A stretch of 64,000 nt of DNA from Uloborus plumipes (taxonomy: Eukaryota; Arthropoda; Arachnida; Araneae; Uloboridae), in contig JAXGGA010002980.1 in NCBI GenBank assembly GCA_038373865.1, positions 46,989-110,988 on the forward strand, read 5' to 3'. Below are positions 48,401-60,400 of this stretch, in pieces (position 1 is the stretch's first letter; every line of letters begins with the position of its first letter). A model generated the notes under the pieces. The model saw nothing but the letters and a program-made list of their open reading frames with translations. It was not told the DNA's origin and ran no database searches. A program made the position numbers and the translations under genes.

Positions 48401-51400
48401 AATATAACTTTTAAAGTTTTTAGGCAGGATATTAGAAGTCTTCTATTTGAGTGTTGAGTAAAAACATTATTTTATGAAGATTCTTGCGAGTAGCAGGATG
48501 ATGTAGAATAAGAGCTATATTTTTGGATACAGGAAGGTTGGAATTATAAGTGGAGTGGAAAGAGCTAATTAACGGGCAATTGAATATGTAATGTTCAACG
48601 GTTCCAAGTTGGCTGCAAACACATAATGGTGAGCTTATTATCTTGAATCTGTGTAGATATGAAGGAAATGGCCCGTGTGCACTAAGAAATTGTACTTCCA
48701 TAGGATGTTTGCATCGTGGTTTTAGCTTCACTTATATTCGAGTTATATCTAACCTTATATTCCAGTTATAAGGCTTCTAGTTATGGAGACTCAACTGTAT
48801 ACCAATCATCCCCCAACGGTGACATTTACTAAGATCATTTTAGCACAGAAATATGCTTGCCTTTTTTATTTCATACACATGGTCATGTCCTCCCAAGATT
48901 AAATCTATTTCATCCACGTTCTCGGCGAGTCTACAATCATTAGGTGTCCGCATGTGGGTCAAAGCAATTACATAGTCCACATTTTCCTGCAACATAGATA
49001 CATATATTGCACTGCACAAACATATAATTAAAAATATATGCACAAATCATAAGTTAAAAACAGGAAATATAAGTTTTTAGATATTTTTTGTACCTTTTTT
49101 TTCTGTTTCAATTGATATTTTAAAAATTGAACTATGGTGTAATCAAAGTATCTCGTTATGTTTTGTCCACGTTGGACAGTAAAAATTGGTCCTGAATTCA
49201 AATAAAACTTGGATGATTAAAGTTTTAAAACTGAAGTTTTTCAGAACGGATTTTAAACAATTATCTTCTGCTTCAGCAATGAATAGCAATGAAAAAATAA
49301 TCTACACTATGATGAGTAGTTACAAAATAGTGGCAACTAAATTTTAAAAAGTTTGTCCAGTAACTTGTTACTTTCCATCACATTTGTTTAAGTTCAGAAA
49401 GGTGTAACAGTATTTTTTTTTTTTTTTTAATATTGTATCAGAAAGAATGATAAAAACTGACCTTATCCTTCAACTGCCTGGCAAGCTTTCTCCCTTCTGT
49501 CACAAAATCAATGTAAGTGACGTCCTCCGGATCTATGGTAGCCAGAGTTGCCAACCATTCTTCTTCAACAAGTCCAATAATACCAAACTGAAAAATGCAA
49601 CAATTTGAAAAGAACTGAATGAAGTACTGAACTCCAGTCTCATTCACACTTTTTTTTTATATTTGATCAAAATGCACCTAATTGCCACATTCATAAAAGG
49701 TACATTTTTCTAATTAGAATTTTTGTTAATTGCTTTCATTGCGAATTAACCCATTAATGCCTAGCGTCCCTTTTTAGGGACGTCCAAAAGAGGGTCTGAA
49801 TTTCCCCAAAATGATCATTTCAACCAAATAATAGTGTTCAATTAGTACCTTGGTATTGTTTCAATTCGTTATTAAGAGATTGCAGCACATAACCATTGTA
49901 AAGTGTGTTCTGTAGCAGTTTTAATATGATCTTTATCAGAAATGACATCGTTCACAATCTCAAGAAAAAAAAAAGCTGAGTTTTCAAAGTTATTCCCAGC
50001 TTCCCCCTTTATGTTAATTGCCGATTTTATTTCTTCTTATAAAGTGTCTATTTAAATATTATATCGTAGGCAAAAAAAATTTTAGTAAAAAAAGTATGTA
50101 TCCGCTGGTGTCTATCGTAACTTTTAAGAGACGATTTTTCTTTCCTTAATACAAAAATTATTTTTTACATGATATTTTTTTAATTATTTTTCCTGTCCAT
50201 TAAACACTGTTTGTAACCATTATGCAAAATATCTTTGGAAAAAAAATGTCAGGCATTAACCAGTAAACTGCGGGTAGTGCTCCCCCAAAAAGGGTCAATT
50301 TATGTGTAAACATTTTGAAGAGCTATGTTCACTTCCCAGCAATACACGTTGCTACCCCCTTCAATTTTCAAAGGAACTTATGCCTCGTTAAACAAACCAT
50401 TATGGTGATCCAGCTCCAGACAGCGAACTTAAGAGTGGGCGTAACGCTCTCTCCGAGGGCTGGAGGGGAATGGTGACAATGACAGCTAGGATGGTTGGAA
50501 TTTGCTTTCTTTTATTCTGTGGCACGTGCTACTCGAAGTTGGAAACCAGAAAACCTTAGCTTTATTAGAGGCTGTTTCTAAAAGTGGTATGAAATTCCGC
50601 TGCAATACCTTCTTATATTCAGATGTCATCTGCCCTGCTATTCCTAGTTTAGTTATAAATCGAATTTTGCAATTCAACTTTGAAGTTGCAGTCAATCGGA
50701 TGAATTAAATCTAGTTTATGTTATTATTAAAGAAATAACTTTCCTCCATATTCAAAATGAAAAATTAACTTCTTTATATGCCACGAACTGGATTACCATA
50801 AAAACAAATCGTCTGCCCAATGCATGATTTTAATTTTAAACCAATTAAGAGTTGAACGAAAAAAATGAAAACTGGTTTACATTAATAAATTAGTTAATCG
50901 GAACATAGAATATTATTAATGTAAGAAAGTTCTATATTTTTTTTCTCTTTATTTTTATTTTCTTTCTTATTTTATTTATTTTTTTTTCCTCCATGCACCA
51001 ATGTGTTCATTTTTCAAAACGATTTTTATGAATTTCTCCACAAGAAAGGATTTAAAAGTTGAAAGAATTTTATTCCAGCTCGGTTACTAACTACTCCTGA
51101 CTGATGAGTTCCAAATAAGGAGAAAACTGCGGTCTCAGGATGTCCTGTCCGAGCTGTGTGTAAATTTGCTAGTCGATAGTTCCCGTTTTTTCTTTTGTTC
51201 ACAAAGTTTCTATATTGTCTTGTGCACGAGCATTTTTTTTTTCTTCTTTTCTGCGGGATATCTACTTCTGCTTCCGTTACTAGCCCTTTATGTGGTAAGA
51301 AAATACCCCAGCTGTCCTCCAGTAGGAGTTCTGATAATATGTAGAGGTTATAACTACTATTAGTTTGTGTTTTTGTGAAATCAGCTTATTGAAATATTCT

Positions 51401-54400
51401 TCGTTCAATAATACATGATTTATATAAGTTTTGACTGGATATTTAGTTCAAGGTCTCTCATTACTGTACTAGACTCACTATAATATTTAGAAAAAAAAAT
51501 GTGTCACTATAACGCGGTTATAGTACAACGGAAGGGGGGAGGGCAAATCCCTCAATACTATAGGTACAACGGGATTCTACTATATAACTGGATGCAAACT
51601 ATTAAAAACTTCAAACAACATTCAATTCAGTTCTAGTGCTTATATTTATAACTCAACAACGTATACACGGACAAAATTGCCCAATTTGGGAGATTCACAA
51701 TGCATATTCATCTTAAATGAAATCTAATCCAAACTTTATTTAAATTTTAAAGGAAAAAAAATCAGCCACAAAACTATTGAGCCATGTGAAAAGTGGAGCG
51801 TATAGAAGAATGAAAATATGTGAGAGATATGTGATGAGTAAATATAAAACTTTGTTTGAAAATGAAAAGCCCTTCAACTGTACCCTTCAACACGTGCATC
51901 ACTTACTACTAAAATATTTCTGAGGGTTCGCCCTACATAACGTGATGATTACGGAATGAAACTATTGGAACTGAGTGTTAAGAAATCTTGGAGATGTGCT
52001 AATAACTAAACTCTAGTAATGGGGTGTATTGAAGATCTGGATTTTTTTCGCATATATTATATATCTGCACTTTTTTTCAGAAGCTTTCAACCTTGACTTC
52101 AAATTCTTATACCAGGTGTGTAAGTATGAAACCGGAATTTCCCATAGGTGACGTTAGATGTCGGTGTAGTTACCGACTCAACACGTCAGCGGTGTATTGT
52201 TATTGTATTGATATCCGACAAAGATTTCCAACTCACAATAACACGAATTTCTTTCAGTAGCATTAGTTTATTAGAGATAAACATGTCGAGTTATGTGCCA
52301 ACAAATTACGATTTGCCGACATCACTAGTTTTCTGTTTTCATCTGAAGAAAACCGCAGCCGAATTACATCGAATGCTTGTGGAGGCGTATGGTGACCATG
52401 CTCTCGGTAAAACAAAGTGTTTCGAGTGGTTCAAACGGTTCAGAAGTGGTGACCTGACTTCCAAAAATGAACTAGTTTACTTATTAGCATTTTTATTGTG
52501 TTTATTTATTATTAATAAAAAAATTCTTTCATAATGAGGTGTATTTAGAATGTTAGCTATTAAATAAGAGTTAGTTACATTTTTTACTAACACATGTTTG
52601 ATGTTTTACAGAGTGTTAGTGTTTTCCTCTTTTTATTTAGTTATTTTGAGGAGACGTTAGTTAACACATAGTGCTATCCAGAGCGGAGTACAACAAAGTC
52701 TCTCCTCCTGCCGCTAAACATATATGTGTAGGAGAGTATCATTTATGTGCTGAAATGAAATTTTCTCAAATGTCTTAATACTACTAGTAATTATGAAAAA
52801 CCATATGTACTGAAACGTATTTTTTCGACAACTATACCTCATAATTATAATTAATTAATAATAAATAATTACTTAATAAATGCAATAAAAATAATTGCTT
52901 TGATGTATGTGCTGAAATGTAAATTTTTCATTGATTATTAATGTTTTATACTCTACTCGTAATTCTGAAAAATCATATGCTTTGACACCTATTTTTTTGA
53001 CAACTGGGCCATTCCATGAAAAGTGAAACCAATTGGTCGAAAATTCATATTGAAGTTATGTTGCTATGTTATACATCATTTTAAAGCTTAAGATGTATAT
53101 TTTAAGAATCCTGCATTGGTTTTTTAGTGAGAGTTAGAATAATACTTGTTTTCTTAGTTGGAAGTACGATATTCACGAACTTGTAAAAATCAGAAAAAAG
53201 AACACATTTTCAAATGCATATTTCTCATCGAAAAATAAAAACAAAAATAACTACTTGTAGCACAATTTTAACTACTAAGACGGTACTATAATAATATGCA
53301 TTCATTAGTTTCTTTTGAATTGATCTAAATGGTGTAATTGAAGTTTGAAAAAGAGAAGTTTGATGTTACGTCTGTAACGAAAAAGAAGCAAAAGTTGTCA
53401 TTACGTCCTAAAAAATCAAAATTAAAAAAAACCCTTAATGGTCCTTTTGGCAAATTCTTAGAGTAATTGCCCACCATAGTTAAAAATATTGCAACTGATT
53501 TAGTTTTTAAATTAATGCTGTTACAGACGTAACATTTCGGACATAAAAAATGGCTCTATGTTACGTCCGTAGCAAAAGTAAATTTCCAATTAAATAGGTA
53601 AAAAGCACAGGATGAGCAATACATGTACATAGCATAATATGGTACGAGTACTTAAGTTTCTGGTATTCTGATTTTGAAATTTTTAATTATGTCGGCATGT
53701 AATTGAAATTTATTTCTTAAGATTAATAAAATACACATATGGTATAACTGATTATAATTTATACCTCAAAAGGCATTTTTTTGCTACGTCACATGGGAAG
53801 GGAGCTGTGGATGGAGTTGGGGTATGGTCAAGCACCAGGTTTGGCAGAGAGTAAGATCTAGAACAGCATTTGTCAACGACGCTCTTTCCTTTTTTCAGTG
53901 TGCAAACTCCATTTCAGAAAAAGTTAAAATTATTTATATGCCCCAGGAAAATGTTTTAAATAGCCACTGTAGTTTTAAAGCTGACGCCAAAATTGGAAGA
54001 ACGGTGGGCTAACATCACGAATTTGCCAAAAGCCCGCGAAATGCATTGTTTTCGAACAGAATACGAAAATGCCGTTCGAATTTCGAGAACGTCGGACGAA
54101 AAAGGACACATTTTTTTATTCAAAAAAAATTATCAAAATTGACCAACTGTCACCAAGAAGGTTAAAGTTTAGTTTGGTACTAGTATACTGCTATATGATC
54201 CAACATTTTCAAATTTTTAAGTTCTCCTAAGATCAATCACTGATTCCAGGGAGGAATTTACTTTTCCCGATTTTTTTATGCAGCAACCCCATTATGCATT
54301 AATTTTAAGAATACAAATAACTAAATTTGTGTGAAGGCCCTTCTAAACTTTTCTTGTGTCAATCTTTCTTGGAAATAATTGTCTTAAGATGCATTAATTT

Positions 54401-57400
54401 ATTGTTACATATTGACATATCGGCATATGCTCTCAACTCCCCCAGACTTACCCAAATTTTCTAAAACTGTTACAGTATAACTTAAAATATTCAAATAATG
54501 TGTTAATTAATGCTACTGTATTATTTTAGCCCAAAAATCTTTGTTTATTCCTGCTTTACAATACTGTTTTCTGCTTTCAAATCAGAGATGTTACGTCTAT
54601 AACACCACTTTGTTTCGTCTGTAACAAGTTTATGAATTTTTTTCACAAATTCGGCAGTCAAAATCCACACAATCTTTATGGTTTTAGAAAGCTTGAAGTC
54701 TCTAGAACACGTATCAAAAAAAAAAAAGTTCAAAATTTCCGTATAATTCAGAGAAATATTGTAAGTTGTGTGACATAGTCGAGTTTTTGCTGTTTTGTGA
54801 ATTACGTCTGTAACAGGCAGTTTTTAATTTCTGTATTTTTTTGTAATTAAGCAATCTGCACGCAAATTTAATGTAGCATAAACATCATCAAGTTACACTA
54901 CAGGAAAAAAAATTGAAGACTTTCATCAGCCCAAACCAGAATTATTTGTGTTCAAAGTCTGCGATTGTTACGTCTGTAACGATGGAATTGCCCAACTATA
55001 TTTCATAATTATAATTAAGTAATTTTTAACAATTGTAACACTGAAACTTATTTTTCCTACAAATATATTCCATAATTATGATACATTAATTAATAAATAA
55101 TGAACAATTACTTAATAATTGCAATAAAAATAATTGCTTTTGATGTATGTGCTGAAATGTAAATCTTTCATTGATTATCAATGTGTTATACTCTACTCGT
55201 AATTCTGAAAAATCATATGCTTTGACACCTATTTTTTTGACAACTATATTTCATAATTATAATTAAGTAATTTTTAACAACTGTAACACTGAAACGTATT
55301 TTTCCTACAAATATATTCCATAATTATGATACATTAATTAATAAATAATGAACAATTACTTAATATTTGCAATAAAAATAATTGCTTTGATGTATGTGTT
55401 GAAATGTAAATCTTTCATTGATTATCAATGTTTTATACTCTACTCGTAATTCTGGAAAATCATATGCTTTGACACCTATTTTTTTGACAACTGTTTCTTC
55501 CCTATACGTACCAACCAATTTTTGTAGAAACGCCCCTTTGTTTTTCAATTTTTTCTTAGTTTCAGTGCTGTTATTTTTATTTGGAGGAGAAAGGAGCATT
55601 ATATTAACCTCTAGCATCAGTTTGGAGGGCAAGAGAGACGCATCAATTAAATAGTGAACACCGATAACAAAAAATTTTACTTGGGGAATCGTGGAACATA
55701 AAATGTTTCAAAAATCATTAAAAACGATCTTTTCTTCTGGACTTTTAGAAAGACTTTTTTTTTTTTTTTTTGTAAAATCAGAGTATAAAAACATCACATA
55801 TAACTCCTATGTCGAAAAAAAAAATAAATAAAGAAAAAAAAATTGCGTTGAGGAAAAAAAAAGAAAGAAAGAGAGAAAAAAAAAGAAAACCGTTTTGTGA
55901 TTGTCGCAAGTTGCATATGAGTTGCATTTCAGGTCTTCGGTAAAGAAGACACTTTTCTGGCTAATTCTTATGTAAAATTATCCCTCGAATTACAATATGA
56001 CAAACCCCCTCTCTCCCTCATCATGCCTCCCCCACCCCCATTTTTACTTTCTTTCCAGTTTTCTGGCTTTGAATCGGGGAATGGGGATGGGGGAGCGAAA
56101 GTGGGAGACGGTGGTCATATTTGAGTTCAAGAGGCATTTTTCATAAGAATCAGCCAGAATAGTGTCTTTTTCATTGAAGACCTGCGATGCGACTCATGCA
56201 ATGTGTGACAATCACAAAAGTGCTTTATTTTTATTTCTTTCTTAATTTTTTTTTACTACACGAAATTTTTTCGGACAGAGGAGCTTTGGAGCAGGGCTTA
56301 CAGTATGATTTTATGCACACACACACACAAAAAAAAAGCCTTTTTTTTTTAAACAAGAAAAATATCATTTTTGATGGATTTTGAAATATTTTTGGAGGTA
56401 CAACATCCCAACTTATTAGGGGGGAAATTTCCTTTTTTGCTATCCGAGTTCACGATTTTGACTGTTGAGTCTTTCTTGCCCTTCAAAAAGTAATTTAGCG
56501 GTTAATATAATGCTCCATCACCCTCCAAATAAAAATAACTGCTCCGAAATGCAGAAACGAGGGGGGGGGGCGCTTCTAAAAAATTGGTTCGTATAAAGGG
56601 GGAAAACGGAGGTCATATTGCTAAAATCTAAATTTTTTACCTTTTATTTTGATTTTTTACCTTTTATTTTCATGGCTAAACATCTAAAGTTATAGAAAAA
56701 TCTGATCATAATTATACATTAAACTGATTGGAATCAATTGTAACGTACTATATTTGACACATAGCGGAAAAAAAAATTAATAATGCAACAGTTCTAATAT
56801 CACATTTGCGAAAATATTAAAAGTAACACATATCTAAAAAGAAAAATACTTTACATAAACGTTCTTTAGAGTAAATCAACGTGTTCGGAATTTTCGGTTG
56901 AAATGATGGTACTTATTTAGCCCAATGGTACCGATTTATTCAACAATTTCTAATCGCTTGCTAATATTGCAATTTTTTGAGTTTTTCTTTTCTTTTCTCT
57001 CTCTCTCCCTGTTTTTATGGCAGAGAAAATTTGAAAATTTATTCTACGAAACTTAGTTGTGTCCTTCTGTATGTCTCGAAAATTTTCAACGCATTCCCTG
57101 ATTTGTCTCTAAAGATAAATAAGAATCAACTTAATAATAGTTACAATAATACTAATAAAAATAATAAAAAGAGAAAAAATACGGCATGTGATGTAACTCT
57201 CATATTATAGGTTGAGTGTAATCTATTCCACTGGTCATTGTCTAGTGCCCCTTAAAATCACTATGGATGGGATACTGGCGCGATAGTTATTGTAATAATT
57301 AAAACGTTACTTTTACATTAATTTTAGACCGAGATTTCTAATCCAGATCCTTCTTTATTTGATAGTTAATTATAATGGAAATTAAATTTTCGGTTTGTAA

Positions 57401-60400
57401 CATCGTGCGACAACGTTGATTTTTAGAAACTAGTTTTCATCGAAAAATATACATAACTTCTGAGTAGACAGCCATTTTAGGTAACGGAGCACGTGGTACT
57501 TATTGACACTTCTCGAACTCGAACACGTGTGCCAGGCTCAGTGAGTGGAAACAAATTTGACTGACAATTGACGCCCATCTGATCGCGGTTGCTCCTCGGA
57601 TCGGAATTTATCTTAGAACACCCGCAGGGCGAGCAGGGGAAAGAAACCCAGAGTACTGCGGGAAAGCCCTCTGCCCCTACTCCAGGCGCTCGGGCTACAC
57701 AGTTAATGGCACATAAACCTCACCCCGAGCTCAGCTCGGGCTACGCAGTTAACTGGTTAATGGGTTAATATCAGAAAAAAAATATTTCATTTCTGTAGTC
57801 TTTTAGGGCAAACTTTTCATTTTTTAATGAGCTCTAATTTCCCTGCAATCAAACAAACATATAATTTCTAGATTTGAATTTGGAAACCGAGAATTCAGTG
57901 TTTTTTGCACTACTTGCTTACTCCAGCTTTTACTTAAATCAAAATCTTTAAGACCAGAATGTGCCACCAGAATGTGCCAGTATTTATTTCCACAACATTA
58001 AATTATGAGTATGTCAAAAATCATAAAATGTTGTCTAAGTTTTCAAGCATTTTTAAATTATTTATTTATTTTACTTATTTATTTTATTTCTTTATTTTTA
58101 TTTATTTTTTATTGATTATTTTTTTAAAGTGTTGTTAAGGAAAACTTTTTGGAAATTTAGTCTTGTTACTCCAAACTTTGAAGCTTGTCTTGTATACCAA
58201 ATTGCTTCATTTATGCAACAGTATATACAGGGTGTCCACTCCAATCGTGGACCAATAGCTAATTTCTAAACCGTTAGAGATAAGCATATAGTTTGTTTAG
58301 GAAAAAATCTCCAAATTACGAAAGGAATTTTGGGTCTATTCAATGTTTTTCAAAAAATCAAATTTTGAAAGAGTTACGAAATTTAAATTTTTATACAGCC
58401 CCCCAGTCCTATCAATCATATTTAGTAAAACATTCTTGACACTGTAACGTTTAAAACTAAAAAAAAATCACTCTTCTACCACAAAAATTGACCGAGTTAT
58501 GACGTTTTGAAAAATCAAGATTTTGCATTATTTCATGACGTCATCGAGCGACCGCTTAAGGGACCGTATGCGAAATCCTTCAAAATCTTGATTTTTCAAA
58601 ACGTCATAACTCGGTCAATTTTTGTGGTAGAAGAGTGATTTTTTTTAGTTTGCGGTAGAAACTGGTTGCGGTAGAAGCGAGGGGGATAGGCGAAAACGAC
58701 AGGGGAGACCTTATTGCTTACCGCTGTTTATAAAAAAACGAAGGGGCTCTTATTATAATCTTTAGGAGAATATTCAGGGGGAAAGAGAGATGTAGATCCT
58801 CTTGAATGTACCATCTCCGATGCCAGAAATTCCGATGTCAAGATCGGACATTCAATTGTACATCACTTTATTCACAAGTAAATGACTTCGAAGTAAAATT
58901 GTTTACTTAATTAAATGAATACCGAGAGCTTCTCGAGCACCTAAAGATATGGGCGTGGGGGATATTGGGATAACTACACGAAATTACAGAAAGAGTATTG
59001 AATTCAGATTGCAATAAATGCTTTTAATGCAAAAGTTGAAGCAGAACAAAATGGAATAAATCAATACATGAAAATAAAACATTAACAAACAAGCAATGAT
59101 AACAATAACCTGTACACGATTATCCTTCGGAAAATTAAATCAGTTCACTTCGGAGTTTTTTTTTATTTAATTATTATTTTTTTTAATTTTAAAGGAGTGA
59201 TCTAGAGTACCTTCCATATTCATAATTTTTAGCTCAATGTAATGAAAGATTCATCTAAAGAAAACACTTTTTAATGAAAAAAGGTGTAAATATGCATACC
59301 GATAAATGGATAAAATGAAAACCGGTCTTGTATAATTAATATACTGTTAAATAAATTACTGTAAAATATTTTTCACAATAGAACAGTGAAGAACATAAAC
59401 AGTTTTCAGTTTACTTTTATTTTTATTTACTTTTTTATCGCTCTTGCACTATTCTTGTCTTCTCCTTTTGTGCATTAAAAAAAATTGAATTTGGTGTGTT
59501 AAATGTAAGATTTACAACAAGATTCAACAAAATAATGGCAGTTCGTACTTGGAGCCATCTTGAGAATGCTACCGATGTTATTTTGCAAGGGTCTCCAAAC
59601 TATGGCCCGCGAGTATCTAAAATCTGGCCCGCAGCTTTGGGCTAGATTTCAGATGCATACATGAGCTAAGTCTATTGTAGGTATAATTTAATCTACTGTG
59701 AGAATTTATTGTGTATTTATATTTTGTGAGTTGCTAATATCACATATTACGATAAAGGCAATATCAATCGTTAAATCATGAATTGACACCAAGTAGTTTA
59801 GCTTCTGTATTCTGTCTTAATCTAGCCTTTAAAAATTTCATTATAATTTTTTGTGATTTGTTTCTTTAGAAATTAAGCATCGTTCGAAAAACACATTAGG
59901 GAAAATTTCTAAGTCCATAAAAGATTTAATAAGGTTATACAAAATGTTTCTAACAGGTAATAAATGTAATTTTTTTCATAAATAATAATTAATGATGATT
60001 AAGTAGGAAATTTTTAATGTTATGGAGTAGGTAGCTTCGGAAATAAACCAATTTGGAATCATTTTTTAAGTAACTTTGATTATTTTAGTTTTTCACCCCA
60101 GTGTTTAATGAATGTTAGTTATGATGGTCTAAGAAAAATTCTACATTCTATGAATGGAAACTGAAGAATAATATAAAACTTGAAGCTTGTTTTTAAATTA
60201 TAGGAATGCCTCAACGCTTATCTGAAAGTGCAGTTCATAGGCGGCTGGTGCACCCCTGAAGTCTTTTTTTAAAGAATTTTGTTACATAGATTTTAACACT
60301 AATGATTAAAAGACCAATTTAAAAAGTAAGAAGTGGCCTTAAAAATTAAGACGGATGGCCACCTTTGACATACGCCTTCCGATTCTAAGTTCTACCCTTA

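Larger units (their letters stand above)
52758..55492. repeat. 247-bp tandem repeat, three units, split by an insertion
   Basis: Units end at 53005, about 55246 and about 55492. TTTGACACCT landmarks lie at 52981, 55221 and 55468. Subtracting the 1992 bp added by the GGGTCATTCC element gives a constant spacing of 247-248 bp. The unit contains GATGTATGTGCTGAAATGTA and TACTCTACTCGTAATTCTG. Confidence 0.85.
50256..57760. mobile_element. 7.5 kb TTAA-bounded element nested in MITE E
   Basis: Left end TTAACCAGTAAACTGCGGG; inverted right end TTAACCAGTTAACTGCGTAG. The 3' flank TGGGTTAA completes copy E exactly, so the insertion boundaries are secure. The interior is a mosaic: a mariner fragment, a 247-bp tandem array and GGGTCATTCC element 4. 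The right 280 bp are GC-richer with repeated CTCGGGCTAC(A/G)CAGTTAA. No piggyBac transposase frame was found, so it is non-autonomous or badly decayed. Confidence 0.78.

Noticed and set aside
58230..58260. CAGGGTGTCCACTCC as a transposon end
   Set aside because: No matching inverted end was found downstream or upstream.
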